Source of the DNA: Caldifarciminota bacterium
GTDB lineage: Bacteria > Hydrothermota > Hydrothermia > UBA1063 > CAJXJZ01
Direction of reading: 5' to 3'
NCBI GenBank assembly: GCA_026986775.1
Contig: JALSNX010000004.1
Span: forward strand, 133,622-197,593
DNA: 63,972 nucleotides
Shown in pieces: positions 8,060 through 17,602 of the stretch. The notes below the pieces were generated by a model that was not told the DNA's origin, did not search any database, and saw nothing but the letters and a program-made list of their open reading frames with translations. The translations under genes were made by a program, and so were the position numbers. Position 1 is the first letter of the stretch; every line of letters begins with the position of its first letter.

Positions 8060-10388
8060 ATTTAGTTCTGGCACTTTTAAAGGTTGTGTGGCAGAAAGCA
8101 ATGTATAACCCAGGGGAGAGGTCTTTTATTGAAACGGGAAAAGTCAGTATTCCGGGACCTCTCTCATAGAACTTTATTGTTCTTACAGTTTTTCCATTTG
8201 CTGTGAGTATTTTTATTATTCCATCACCTCTGTGGACAAATTTGAGGGGCAGGATAATTTCCCGATTCTGTGATACACGTGCAGGATTGGGATATGGATT
8301 TAAAAACTCCACGTCTTTCTCCACAGCCTCTTTAAAAGGCAAAACATTGTACACCTTAACAGGGTCTATTCTACCGTAACCTGTAATATTATTGGGCGTA
8401 TTATATCCTGGAAGCTGTGTCGCGTTTTTGATAATAAGTGATCGCATATAATCTGCATCCATTTCAGGGTCAGCGCTCCATAGGGAAGCCACTATGCCTG
8501 CCACAATAGCGGTGGATACCGATGTACCTCCCAATCTATAGATGGTACCATCTGAGTCAGCCCAGTAGGCATTAAAAGGTGCAACAATTTCAGGCTTTAT
8601 TCTTCCATCTCCGGCAGGTCCATAGGAGCAGTTAGCAGGCTCTGTGCATGTGGAATCACACCCACCTACTGCAAGAATATTGTGAGCATCTGCAGGTGCA
8701 ACGAGGGATGTATCCCCATTTTCAGGGATGTATTCATGGGTATCATTACCCATGGCATTTATTACAAGCACACCTAAAGAAAGTGCTTTTGATGCCATTC
8801 TTGAAGATATAGGGTATTTGCCATCAAGTTGTGATTTTGAATACCAGTCTTTGTATCCCAGTGAACTTGATACAACCTGTGCTCCATTATCAATGGCAAA
8901 TTCAAGTGCCTCAGCCCAGAAGTCTTCCTCAATTTGATTTTCAAAGTTGTGTCCATCTGGTGATGCACCCCTCTCTGTTTTGCAAAGAACAAATCTGGCA
9001 AGTGGTGCAATACCAGTTATTTTTCCCTCCCAGAAGCCTCCAATGAGTGACAGCATTTCAGTTCCGTGCATATTATAATCATTTTTTACATCAGGAGTTA
9101 CATCTTCATCCCCCCTCTGTCTTATAAGAAAACTGCTGCCACTTGCTGATACGAGGTCTGTTAGGCCTCTATGGATTTCTGTAAGTTTGCCGTGTTGTAT
9201 TATATAAGCGTTATAGTTGTTGAATGTGGCAAAAATAAGAGAGTCACCATTGAAGACTGGTGGAGATGTTAGAATACTGGAGGTTAAAAATCTCAGGCTA
9301 TTATTATGGATATCGTACTCCCAGGTTCCTGTACTGTCAGAGTAATAAAAAAGACCACAGGCTGGATTAAATCCCGGATAAAAACCTTCTGTTTCAAATA
9401 TTATTTCTGGAGTATCCGATAATGTCAATATTCCGATGCTATCAAATGTAGCATAAATGGCGTAGTTATCGTAAACCTTAAGATAAGAGAGGTCCGGCTT
9501 TTTAAAGATAGTATCGGTGAAAACCACAGTATTGTTAAATACACCTGATTTTAGTATGCCAGATGAGTTTATATAGTAAACAAAAATTGTATCGTCTTTG
9601 AATGTCATATCAGGATATATATTGTCCACCGTGTTGTCAGTGAGAGATATCTTTGTTATAGCTCCCTCTGGAGACCTCTTTGCAAGTTGAATCTGCATAA
9701 ATCCGCTTCTGATAACCTCATACACGATAAAGAGTGTGTCCTGTTTTAGTCTGATTCGTGGTTTTATACCGCGCTCGTTAATTGAAACAAGTTCCTTTTC
9801 TCCATTATGGAGTATAACCACTCTGTAGCCATTGTCGTTTAACGCAAGTATATCTATGGGAACATAAGACACCACCGCAAAACTGTCAGCAATATCAAAT
9901 CCATTTAAATAGATTATAGAATCGCTGAGTTGTATTTCATTGTCCTTCAGGAAAAGATGGTCACCTGAGTTAAAATCATACTGTGCTATAACTCTGTGTT
10001 CATCAAATATCGTTTTTATGGCAGGATGAGTTGAGTCAAAGCCCGTGTCAAACACGCCTACTACTATGTCCTGTCCATATAGCCCTTTTGAGTGGATAAA
10101 ATCAATGCCGAGTGTTTTAAATATAAATTCGTTGTTACCGTATGAAGGTATTTTTTCTGAAAATGTGTGGTTTATTTTCCCTCGTGCCACTGGTAATAAT
10201 TGAAGGTTTAGAGATTTTTTTTGAATCACATCTTGAGGTATGGCAAATGATGAAACGTCTAAGAAGTATAACTGAGTTCTTTTTCTTGCTCCAAGGGCTT
10301 CTATTTTCAGGTGAAGATTGTAGGATGTGGTATTCAGCCAGAAATTTCCTGCTGTGATAAATGATAAAAAGAGGCTTCCTATATGCAA
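8043..10388 (-). CDS. Secreted S8 (subtilisin-like) peptidase with sorting domain
   Basis: A 781-residue subtilase. The triad is visible: Asp114 in VGVFDTG, His441 in MHGTEM, Ser623 in GGTSVSTA, with the oxyanion Asn548. In most subtilases Asp and His lie a few dozen residues apart; here about 327 residues separate them, and this insert is beta-rich with repeating D-x-I/L-F-x-Y blades, suggestive of a propeller-like domain. The N-terminus is hydrophobic (signal peptide, ~1-15). The last ~85 residues (NPYPNPA, then GLYIAF) match a Por/type IX secretion C-terminal sorting domain. The product is therefore probably an exported, surface-attached protease. Its stop overlaps the convergent MBL gene by 17 bases. 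Confidence 0.88.
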   Translation of the reverse strand: MHIGSLFLSFITAGNFWLNTTSYNLHLKIEALGARKRTQLYFLDVSSFAIPQDVIQKKSLNLQLLPVARGKINHTFSEKIPSYGNNEFIFKTLGIDFIHSKGLYGQDIVVGVFDTGFDSTHPAIKTIFDEHRVIAQYDFNSGDHLFLKDNEIQLSDSIIYLNGFDIADSFAVVSYVPIDILALNDNGYRVVILHNGEKELVSINERGIKPRIRLKQDTLFIVYEVIRSGFMQIQLAKRSPEGAITKISLTDNTVDNIYPDMTFKDDTIFVYYINSSGILKSGVFNNTVVFTDTIFKKPDLSYLKVYDNYAIYATFDSIGILTLSDTPEIIFETEGFYPGFNPACGLFYYSDSTGTWEYDIHNNSLRFLTSSILTSPPVFNGDSLIFATFNNYNAYIIQHGKLTEIHRGLTDLVSASGSSFLIRQRGDEDVTPDVKNDYNMHGTEMLSLIGGFWEGKITGIAPLARFVLCKTERGASPDGHNFENQIEEDFWAEALEFAIDNGAQVVSSSLGYKDWYSKSQLDGKYPISSRMASKALSLGVLVINAMGNDTHEYIPENGDTSLVAPADAHNILAVGGCDSTCTEPANCSYGPAGDGRIKPEIVAPFNAYWADSDGTIYRLGGTSVSTAIVAGIVASLWSADPEMDADYMRSLIIKNATQLPGYNTPNNITGYGRIDPVKVYNVLPFKEAVEKDVEFLNPYPNPARVSQNREIILPLKFVHRGDGIIKILTANGKTVRTIKFYERGPGILTFPVSIKDLSPGLYIAFCHTTFKSARTKFIVLP

Positions 10389-10410
10389 ACTACCCCCTTA
10401 AATAAAAAAA

Positions 10411-10483
10411 TGCGCCGCGGAGGACTCGAACCCCCAGCCCACGGATTAAGAGTCCGTTGCTCTACCAGTTGAGCTAGCGGCGC
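10411..10483 (-). tRNA. tRNA-Lys (CTT)
   Basis: Read on the minus strand this is a 73-nt cloverleaf: acceptor GCGCCGC/GCGGCGC with discriminator A, a D-loop TAGCTCAACTGGTAGAGC, anticodon arm ACGGA-CTCTTAA-TCCGT giving CTT, and a T-arm GGGGGTTCGAGTCCTCC. CCA is not encoded. Confidence 0.95.
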
Positions 10484-10531
10484 TTTTGAAGTTTTAATAT
10501 TATAAAAGACCCTTACTGAATGTTCAACCTA

Positions 10532-10900
10532 TCAGGGCAGAACTTCCTTGAACTTCTTGGCAAATTTTGACATGAGGACCTTTGCAATTCCCCAGTTGCC
10601 CTGTTTTGTCAGAACAACGCAGTGCATGTAGTTTGTGCCTGGAATCATTCTCATTACTATGAAGTTCGTATCCGTTGTAAGAAGTATATCCTCTGTTTTG
10701 CCAAAGTTGGAATTTTCTGTTGCCATCATTCCTTTCCTTGCCACTTCTGTCATAAAAGCAACAGGGATTGTAATGTCTATGGACTCATCTGTGGAATATC
10801 CAGTAACCGGTGTTGCATCATCCATTGATACTATTGTGGAAAACACTATTTCGTCTACCTGTTCCACAAACTGGTTCATTACCTCGTCTATCTTAGCCAT
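10532..10900 (-). CDS. Roadblock/LC7-like small protein
   Basis: A 122-residue single-domain protein with the alternating strands and helices of the roadblock/LC7 fold, including a central strand that reads LLTTDTNFIVMRMI. In bacteria such proteins often pair with small GTPases (MglA/MglB-like systems) that control polarity and type IV pili. Its start overlaps the 3' end of pilT by 8 bases, so it is cotranscribed with the pilus retraction motor, which fits a pilus-regulatory role. No MglA-like GTPase is present in the window. Confidence 0.65.
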   Translation of the reverse strand: MAKIDEVMNQFVEQVDEIVFSTIVSMDDATPVTGYSTDESIDITIPVAFMTEVARKGMMATENSNFGKTEDILLTTDTNFIVMRMIPGTNYMHCVVLTKQGNWGIAKVLMSKFAKKFKEVLP

Positions 10901-12056
10901 TATTACCCTCCTGTTTCTTCTTTTCTCTTAACTCTCTTAAAGCTCTTCTCTCAAAGAGTTCCCAGTTTCTTCCTTCTTCCCCGCTTGAGATACCTCTCAT
11001 GCGGAGTTCAAGGGTTTCTCTCTGGGTGGCAAATTCAAGAGCTGTTTCCTTGGAAATCACTTCCTTTTTCCACAGATAGAAGAGTGACTGGTCAATGGTC
11101 TGCATGCCGTATGGTACAAAACCATCGGCAATTGCATCCTGTATTTCATGTGTTCTTGAAGGGTCTTTAATCATTTCTGATACTCTTGCAGTATTGACCA
11201 TTACCTCTGCTGCAGGGACAAGTCCTGGAATATCACTTCGTGGCACCAGCCTCTGTGCTATCGTGGCTTTCAACACTGCTGCAAGCTGAAGTCTTATCTG
11301 GTCCTGCTGATGAGATGGAAATATGGCAATAAATCTGTTAATCGTTTCTCTTGCATCAAGAGTGTGCAATGTGGAAAAAACTAAATGTCCTGTTTCTGCA
11401 GCAAGGAGAGCAGTCTGAGCAGTTTCAAGGTCTCTTATCTCTCCCACCATAATTACATTGGGGTCCTGTCTTAAGGCCTCTTTAAGTCCATGTGCAAAAC
11501 TCTGAGTATCAATTCCCACTTCTCTCTGGACAATATAGGCTTTCTCGTCCTCAAGTTCATATTCTATTGGGTCTTCAATGGTAATAATTGTGCATGTACG
11601 GTTTTTGTTGATATGTGAGAGCATGGCTGCTAAAGTTGTTGATTTTCCTGAACCTGCTACACCTGTTACGAGTATGAGACCTCTTCTGGAAAGAGCAAGT
11701 TTCTCAAGTACTCTGGGAAGGTTTAACTCCGTAATACTTTTGATAAATGCAGGGATAAGTCTGATTGCAATTGCCCATTCACCTTTTTGTTTGTAGATGT
11801 TGACCCTGTGCCTTCCCACACCTTCAATAACAAATGCCACATCCAGACTGAGTTCTCGTTTTAATCTCTCTTCCTGCTCCGGGGTTATTATAGACTCAAT
11901 GATAAACTCCATATCATCCTTGGAAATAACCCGGTATTCTGTCTGTGGATATAAACTACCATGAACCCTGAATATGGGTTCACGCCCCACTTTAAGGTGA
12001 ACGTCTGATACGTCCTTTTCCCTCGCCTCTCTTAAAAGCCTTTCAAGTTCAATCAT
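10893..12056 (-). CDS. pilT: Type IV pilus retraction ATPase PilT
   Basis: A 387-residue hexameric secretion-type ATPase. The N-terminal PAS-like domain begins with a DVHLKVG motif typical of PilT. The core carries Walker A GVAGSGKST, the Asp box around TIITIEDPIE, Walker B GEIRD and the His box HTLDA. Downstream is a helical C-terminal part. PilT depolymerises pili for twitching and DNA uptake. Length and motifs are normal. It follows rpmF directly (the rpmF stop and pilT start share base 12,056) and overlaps the roadblock gene. Confidence 0.95.
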   Translation of the reverse strand: MIELERLLREAREKDVSDVHLKVGREPIFRVHGSLYPQTEYRVISKDDMEFIIESIITPEQEERLKRELSLDVAFVIEGVGRHRVNIYKQKGEWAIAIRLIPAFIKSITELNLPRVLEKLALSRRGLILVTGVAGSGKSTTLAAMLSHINKNRTCTIITIEDPIEYELEDEKAYIVQREVGIDTQSFAHGLKEALRQDPNVIMVGEIRDLETAQTALLAAETGHLVFSTLHTLDARETINRFIAIFPSHQQDQIRLQLAAVLKATIAQRLVPRSDIPGLVPAAEVMVNTARVSEMIKDPSRTHEIQDAIADGFVPYGMQTIDQSLFYLWKKEVISKETALEFATQRETLELRMRGISSGEEGRNWELFERRALRELREKKKQEGNNG

Positions 12057-12238
12057 TATCTGGATTTAACTACTACAACTGGCTTTCCAGCATAATATCC
12101 ACAATTTCTGCAAACTCTGTGTGGTTCCATTGGAGCACCACAGTTGGGGCACTTAACGTATTGTGGAACCCTGAATTTGTAATGAGTTCTTCTTTTTCTT
12201 GACCTCATTCTGGAACTCTTTCTTGCTGGAACTGGCAT
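12056..12238 (-). CDS. rpmF: 50S ribosomal protein L32
   Basis: A 60-residue basic protein beginning MPVPARKSSRMRSRKRR, with the zinc-ribbon CPNCG and CRNCG pairs of the cysteine-containing L32 variant. It is a structural protein of the large ribosomal subunit. A GGAGGA ribosome site precedes the ATG. The usual neighbours (plsX, fabH, DUF177) are absent; here it heads an operon with pilT. Confidence 0.95.
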   Translation of the reverse strand: MPVPARKSSRMRSRKRRTHYKFRVPQYVKCPNCGAPMEPHRVCRNCGYYAGKPVVVVKSR

Positions 12239-12453
12239 ATTCCATCCTCCCTGTTAAAGTAGGTTAATTATAAGTCCTATTTTTCGGATTTTCAATAAGT
12301 TGAAAGATTTTATGAATAAACACCAGTAAATAAAAGCGATTCTTTGTCTTTATGCCGTTTTAACTGTATCATAATATATGTTGATTTTTCATAATATGAC
12401 AAGAATCTATAAGAGATAATGAGAAATGTATTTGGCTCATATAAGGGACGTGC

Positions 12454-13149
12454 ATGACTGAACGCATAGAAGTACACAACGTTTTTAAAAAGTACGGAAA
12501 AAAGGTAGCACTTTCAGGGGTATCACTTTCTTTTGAACGGGGTAAGATATATGGTGTTTTTGGGCCAAATGGAATGGGCAAGACCACCCTTTTGAAAGTA
12601 ATTGCAGGTATTCTAAGACCCACAACAGGAAGTGTCCTTTTAAAGAATGGTGAGAACGTACTTGATAGAAGAATGTTTATTTCATACTCACCGGAAGATG
12701 GTGGTCTGTACGAGAATATGAGAGTTAAAGATTTTCTTGATTTTGTTTCTCATATTTTCTATTCCTGGTCAAAAGAGAGAGAATCTCAACTTGTTGAACT
12801 ACTGGATATTCCGCTTGAAGAGAGGATAGACAGACTATCACGAGGTTATAAGGCGAGATTAAGGGTACTTGCAGCCCTTTCAAAAAAAGCAATGTTTTAT
12901 CTTTTAGACGAGCCTTTTTCCGGTATTGACCCTACCTCAAGGCACAGGATAAAGAACGCAATCAGTGAGTACTTAAAAGAGGGTGCTGCTTTGATAATAA
13001 CTTCCCATCTTATAGGAGAGATAGAATCTCTTTTTGACTTTGTTTATTTTATTGATAGAGGGGAGATTGTGCTTTCTGGAGATGCTGAAGAACTCAGAAA
13101 ACAGTACGGAACAAGTATTGAAGGCATTTATATAAATACTTTCAGGTAA
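12454..13149 (+). CDS. ABC transporter ATP-binding protein
   Basis: A 231-residue ABC ATPase: Walker A GPNGMGKTT (about residues 36-44), signature LSRGY in place of LSGGQ, Walker B FYLLDEP and an H-loop in IITSH. It belongs to the short ABC-2-type exporter ATPases. The permease gene begins 7 bases after its stop, so the two should form one transporter. The substrate is unknown. A 215-base gap to the divergent rpmF contains its promoter region, but I see no convincing boxes. Confidence 0.9.
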   Translation: MTERIEVHNVFKKYGKKVALSGVSLSFERGKIYGVFGPNGMGKTTLLKVIAGILRPTTGSVLLKNGENVLDRRMFISYSPEDGGLYENMRVKDFLDFVSHIFYSWSKERESQLVELLDIPLEERIDRLSRGYKARLRVLAALSKKAMFYLLDEPFSGIDPTSRHRIKNAISEYLKEGAALIITSHLIGEIESLFDFVYFIDRGEIVLSGDAEELRKQYGTSIEGIYINTFR

Positions 13150-13156
13150 GAAGGCT

Positions 13157-13855
13157 ATGAGGATTTTTTACATGGTCAGGCGAATGTTAAAGGATGAAAA
13201 AGGGGCGGTACTTTCTTTTTCTCTGGTTTTCCTTGTACCTTTTGCAACTGTCATTTTTTTTAGTGGCAGACTCCTTGAAAATATTGTCGTTTTTCTTATT
13301 GCATTGCCCATGGTTTTCTATCCACTTTTCTTTCTCCTGAGAGGTGTACATATAACAAGAAAAGAATGGTCAAGGGGTACAGTTTACATATACAGGACAA
13401 ATCCTGTAAGTTCTCTTGAAAATGAAACGGCGTATCTTGTATATTTTACTCTTGAATCTCTGTTGTTTACAATTATTCCCGTTGTTCTTGTTCATATCCT
13501 TTCACATGATTTTAAGACCTTTGTCGTATTCACACTCTCATGGGGTACGTTTTTTGTATATCTCCCTCTGTTTGTTCTTGCATTTCTTTCTGGGAGATTT
13601 CTCTATCTTTTATCGCGTTCTATCTATAGGAACAGAGTAATCATAATTTTATCTGCAGGTATTGCAGAGGTTGTGTTATTTCTCAAACTGTACAGTGTTT
13701 TTGATGATTTTATTCCTGCTCCCTTTAAATTAAAAGTTATAACCAGCTCGGTTCATGTCTATAATATTGGTGCTTTCTCTTTTGTTTATTCTTCAGCCTG
13801 GCTTTTCATTATGTTTCTTTTAAATCTGTATTTCTGGAAAATTTCAGAAGGTTAG
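13157..13855 (+). CDS. ABC-2 type permease
   Basis: A 232-residue integral membrane protein with about six hydrophobic segments (near residues 17-38, 42-60, 90-110, 122-140, 158-176 and 205-225). It directly follows the ATPase and is its probable membrane partner. It is very hydrophobic, with no recognisable extracytoplasmic domain. Assigned by topology and position rather than by a specific motif. Confidence 0.75.
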   Translation: MRIFYMVRRMLKDEKGAVLSFSLVFLVPFATVIFFSGRLLENIVVFLIALPMVFYPLFFLLRGVHITRKEWSRGTVYIYRTNPVSSLENETAYLVYFTLESLLFTIIPVVLVHILSHDFKTFVVFTLSWGTFFVYLPLFVLAFLSGRFLYLLSRSIYRNRVIIILSAGIAEVVLFLKLYSVFDDFIPAPFKLKVITSSVHVYNIGAFSFVYSSAWLFIMFLLNLYFWKISEG

Positions 13856-13865
13856 GAGGTAAAAG

Positions 13866-14066
13866 ATGGCAAGAAAAAGACTCGTAAGGCCGAAAAAGGG
13901 GAGGGTAATTGCAGGTGTTTGTGCTGGAATTGGTGAGTATTTTGATATTGACCCTGTATTGGTGAGGCTTTTGCTGATTCTCTTTGTTATGAGCGGTGGT
14001 TCTGTGCTCTTTTACATTATTGCATGGATTGTGATACCTGACGAAGAACAGGTTAAGGAGGATTAA
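13866..14066 (+). CDS. PspC-domain membrane protein
   Basis: A 66-residue protein matching the PspC domain almost exactly: basic N-terminus (KKGRVIAGVCAGIGEYF), the DIDPVLVR segment, one transmembrane helix with IAWIVIP, and a short acidic tail. PspC proteins respond to envelope stress. It sits in the ABC transporter operon, preceded by a GGAGG ribosome site and followed after 2 bases by the barrel gene. Confidence 0.9.
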   Translation: MARKRLVRPKKGRVIAGVCAGIGEYFDIDPVLVRLLLILFVMSGGSVLFYIIAWIVIPDEEQVKED

Positions 14067-14068
14067 GC

Positions 14069-16195
14069 ATGGTTTTTATTGTTTCAATGCTTTTCTGGAC
14101 ACTTGTGTCACGTACTCCATCTCTCAGTGTGAGATACGGTTCAATAAAGGTGGATGGTTTTGAGGATGATGTCTGGAATAAGGCTGACTCCGTACTCATT
14201 ACAAAAATTAGTGAGCCTTATTATGGTGAAAAGTCCACCTATAAAACAGTGGTTAAGGTGCTCCAGGATAAACACAATCTATACATTTTATTCAGGGTAG
14301 ATTATGGAAAAAGAAGGCCCTCTACAAAACTCTCAGGCATAAAAGACCATTATACGGTTTTTCTTGATCCATTAATGACAAAGGTAGAGAGTTATTTATT
14401 CTCTGTCTCCACAGCAGGTGAGAGGTTTGATGGAATGGTTTTAGGTGATGGCAGTGATTTTGATGGGGCATGGGATGGCGTATGGGATGCAAAGGTCAGG
14501 ATTTTTCTCAAAGATGGACACTATTTTGCTTCAAGTGAGTTCAAGATTCCCTTCAAAACCCTGAAATTCAAAAAGGATGTTCACACATGGGGGGCAAATT
14601 TCAAATGTGGCTTTGATGAGATTGGCGAAGACGCCTGGTGGATTCTTCCACCTGAAAATGAAGATGTAAGGGTCTCCATGTTTGGCAGGCTTATGGGAGT
14701 AAATCCACAGGATGAAGGATTGGGTCTTGAGGTATATCCTGTGCTCCTTCTGAGACACGAATATTCTGAATATGCGGAAGTAGAGGGGTTTAAATTGAAA
14801 GGTGGCCTTGACTTTAAGTACAAAACGGGTCCCTATTCTTTGAGTATTACAACTTTCCCTGATTTTGCTGAAATAGAGGCAGACCCATTCAGAATGAGTC
14901 TTGGAAGGAATGAAATATATTACACTGAAAGAAGGCCATTTTTCCTTGAGGGACAGGAGGTATTTTCTGCAAGTGGTGTAAGATATTCCCCGGTTGAAAT
15001 ACTCTACACAAGAAGGATAGGAAAAAAGTATTCTGATATTGCAACTTATGTACCCATCCTCTTTGGTGGTAAGTTTATTGAGAAGGGAGAAAGAACTGAA
15101 TTGGGCGTTATGAGCGTGCTTACAGGTAAACTGAATACACCCACGGATACAGCCTTTCCCCTGTTGTTTAACGCAGTGCGGGTGAAACAAAAGATGCTTT
15201 CAAACTCTGAAGTGGGTATGGCAGGAGTTTTTCTCAAAGGTATTGAGAGAGATTCTGTGTTTTATGCAGCAGAGGCTGATGGTATTTTGAGAAAAAAGAG
15301 AAATGCGTTTGCATGGCAGTTTGTTACCAATAAAAGTGATTCTGGAACACTGGGGCTTTTATTTCAGGCAGGTGGTCTGTTTTATTTTAAGAAAAGCTAT
15401 CTTGCTGGATTTTACACTGGTGTGGCGAACTCAAAATTCAACGTCTCGCCAACCGGGTATACTAACTTTTTTCCGGATGATAAAATTGCCTCACTGTACC
15501 TGGGTTATTACAAATACGGAAAGAAGGGTTCTTCCTTCAGGAGGTTATCCATTAATTTGAGTTTAAATGGTGTCAAATATGCAAATGACCCGGGACTCTC
15601 AAAGGCTATAAGTATGAATGGTTTAATATCTTTTGAACGTCCCATAAAAGGTGGAATGCACACATACCTTTCAATAGGGAGGGATTATACGCAGGATACT
15701 GCGAAAATACTGTATACTTCAAAAGCAGGTGAAATAGGATTATGGGGGAGAATTAAAGATACGAGGTTTCATATAAATTACAATCAAACCTATGGCTGGA
15801 ATTATGCGCGTGGATATAGAGCAAAGTACAGTTTTGTATCCCTGGGCATATACATGCCTCTTTCTTCAAGAATCTCTTTAGATTATGATTTAAATTTCTG
15901 GAATGAGTACATGCCTTCGGGCAGTTTCTTGAGTTCAACCCTATCTGGTGAAGGCAGATTGACGTATAAATTTACACCATTTATGGAGCTGTCCTTATCC
16001 TCAAACCATGTGGGTCTGTATGAAGATTCATTCACCCCGCTTACCAATCGGATTTCCCTGTACTATTCATGGGAAATAAAGCCCAAATCAAAATTGTATG
16101 TGGTTTTCAATGAGTCACTTAACAGGATTGAAAATACATGGAAGAGCACCGAACATATATATGCCTTTAAAATAAGGTATCTGTTTTTAATATAG
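14069..16195 (+). CDS. DUF5916-like outer-membrane protein with CBM9-like domain
   Basis: A 708-residue secreted protein with an N-terminal signal (about residues 1-14), a CBM9-like domain at ~20-200 (IKVDGFEDDVW, FLDP, DGAWDGVWDAK) and a long C-terminal beta-barrel. The hinge carries the family pattern FPDFAEIEADP followed by ERRPFFLEGQEVF, typical of DUF5916 proteins. The family is common in Bacteroidetes and relatives and its function is not established; fold and location suggest an outer-membrane receptor or exit channel. Here it follows an ABC-2 transporter. A shorter relative is part of the RiPP cassette at 42,720 and 59,978, also beside ABC transporters. Confidence 0.82.
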   Translation: MVFIVSMLFWTLVSRTPSLSVRYGSIKVDGFEDDVWNKADSVLITKISEPYYGEKSTYKTVVKVLQDKHNLYILFRVDYGKRRPSTKLSGIKDHYTVFLDPLMTKVESYLFSVSTAGERFDGMVLGDGSDFDGAWDGVWDAKVRIFLKDGHYFASSEFKIPFKTLKFKKDVHTWGANFKCGFDEIGEDAWWILPPENEDVRVSMFGRLMGVNPQDEGLGLEVYPVLLLRHEYSEYAEVEGFKLKGGLDFKYKTGPYSLSITTFPDFAEIEADPFRMSLGRNEIYYTERRPFFLEGQEVFSASGVRYSPVEILYTRRIGKKYSDIATYVPILFGGKFIEKGERTELGVMSVLTGKLNTPTDTAFPLLFNAVRVKQKMLSNSEVGMAGVFLKGIERDSVFYAAEADGILRKKRNAFAWQFVTNKSDSGTLGLLFQAGGLFYFKKSYLAGFYTGVANSKFNVSPTGYTNFFPDDKIASLYLGYYKYGKKGSSFRRLSINLSLNGVKYANDPGLSKAISMNGLISFERPIKGGMHTYLSIGRDYTQDTAKILYTSKAGEIGLWGRIKDTRFHINYNQTYGWNYARGYRAKYSFVSLGIYMPLSSRISLDYDLNFWNEYMPSGSFLSSTLSGEGRLTYKFTPFMELSLSSNHVGLYEDSFTPLTNRISLYYSWEIKPKSKLYVVFNESLNRIENTWKSTEHIYAFKIRYLFLI

Positions 16196-16206
16196 GAGGG
16201 TGAATT

Positions 16207-16992
16207 ATGCTTTTAATATTGGTGATGCTCAGTCTTACCAGTTTAAACTTAAGTAAAAAGATTACCGATGGTATGGAACTTGATATAAACTGTGCTGGTA
16301 AATGCACTGTTACAACTGCAAAAGGTGATAGAATAACCATAAAGGTTACGGCGCCTGATTCTCTCAAAGACCTTTTTGGTTTGAAAAAAGAAGATAATAA
16401 GATTGTATGTGGACTGATTGAGGAAAGGAAAAAGGATATTGAAATTTCTGGAGATTTTAAAGACCTTTTTAAGCATCTTTCAGATTCCATCACTATGGAA
16501 ATACAGATACCGGGGAAAAAGGAATTTTTCTTCGTTGAGATAAACTCAGGAATGGCAGAAACCAGTGTGGAACTTGGAAAATATAACATAAAGAATCTTT
16601 GGTTAAATATTGGTGCTGGAAAACTTGATGTCTCCTTCAACAAAAAGAACAGGATTTCACGGGGAGCAATACAGGTGAACATGGGTGCAGGAACTGTGTA
16701 TCTGTATGCGCCGGAGAATTTTAGAGCAGATACAATACAGGTGTTTGCAGGAGCCTCTCAGGTTACCCTTGATTTTGAAAAAAGACCATACATAAAACCC
16801 ACGCATCTTGTCATAAAACAGGCCATTGCAAGCAGCACTGTTTTACTGCCCATGGACATAAAGTGCCTTGCAGAGAAAGATGGAATTTTAAGCTTAAATG
16901 GACTGGATGTATGCAGTGATACTCTGGACCCCGAACTCATAATTCACCTTGAAAGTGCATTGAGCAGTGTAAATATCATAAGGAAAAAATGA
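16207..16992 (+). CDS. Secreted DUF4097/toast-rack-like protein
   Basis: A 261-residue protein with an N-terminal hydrophobic signal (about 1-14) and then right-handed beta-helix-like strands. The central part, with a LWLNIGAGKLDVSF segment and repeating G-A-G turns, resembles the toast-rack adhesin domains (DUF4097/DUF2154) often found beside PspC proteins. That association fits the PspC gene 2 kb upstream. It overlaps the next gene by 4 bases (ATGA). Exact function unknown. Confidence 0.6.
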   Translation: MLLILVMLSLTSLNLSKKITDGMELDINCAGKCTVTTAKGDRITIKVTAPDSLKDLFGLKKEDNKIVCGLIEERKKDIEISGDFKDLFKHLSDSITMEIQIPGKKEFFFVEINSGMAETSVELGKYNIKNLWLNIGAGKLDVSFNKKNRISRGAIQVNMGAGTVYLYAPENFRADTIQVFAGASQVTLDFEKRPYIKPTHLVIKQAIASSTVLLPMDIKCLAEKDGILSLNGLDVCSDTLDPELIIHLESALSSVNIIRKK

Positions 16993-17588
16993 GAACTGCC
17001 CGTTTTCTGATACCATTCATAGTTTTCCTGATTTCCTGTGATGCTGGAACAGTGGATATAAGGCTGAAGTCATTTTTGAAAATAGAAGATGCCACTTTAC
17101 CCGTTTTTACAGACAGTATATACGTTGATGTTCATGATACACTATATCTTGTCCTGAAAGATGCCATTTTCTATATAAATGGCGAATTAAGTAAAGACAG
17201 AATAAAAATAAAATTTGCAAAACCTGAGGGGCATCCTGTGTTTTTAAAGGATACAATTTTCCTTGAACATTCATCATTGATTGAAGTACCCCCGTATGTC
17301 CCTCTTGTGATTAATGCTGAATCTTCGGGGGTTTATCCATCAAAAGTGCATCTTTCTGGTGGCACATTTGAAAAATCAACTCTGGGCATTGACACAGAAT
17401 GCGATATAGGTCCTTTAACCATAAAAGGATCGTATGTGGAATTAAAAATGCCAGTTTCATGTGAGGTAAAGTTTGTTCCGGAAAAAGGGGCTGTTTTACG
17501 TGGAAGTATTATGATTTCATCACTTTCAATAAAAAGGTACAGGGTTGACTCAGCAACCATGTATCTTTTTAAAAAACAGGATGGTTAA
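16989..17588 (+). CDS. Putative lipoprotein, function unknown
   Basis: A 199-residue protein whose first 18 residues form a signal peptide ending in a lipobox-like LISC, so it is probably a lipoprotein. The mature part is beta-rich. No family is recognised. Its ATGA overlap with the preceding toast-rack gene and a 14-base gap to the next gene place it in the same transcription unit. Confidence 0.55.
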   Translation: MRTARFLIPFIVFLISCDAGTVDIRLKSFLKIEDATLPVFTDSIYVDVHDTLYLVLKDAIFYINGELSKDRIKIKFAKPEGHPVFLKDTIFLEHSSLIEVPPYVPLVINAESSGVYPSKVHLSGGTFEKSTLGIDTECDIGPLTIKGSYVELKMPVSCEVKFVPEKGAVLRGSIMISSLSIKRYRVDSATMYLFKKQDG

Positions 17589-17602
17589 AAAGGGGGTATG
17601 CC

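Noticed and set aside
14531-15190. A 219-codon open frame antisense to the DUF5916 gene
   Set aside because: It lies fully inside a well-supported gene on the other strand, has no family resemblance and no ribosome site; it is a shadow frame.
16167-16682. A 171-codon antisense frame over the toast-rack gene
   Set aside because: Composition is typical of a complement frame and the plus-strand gene has signal peptide, overlap and operon context.
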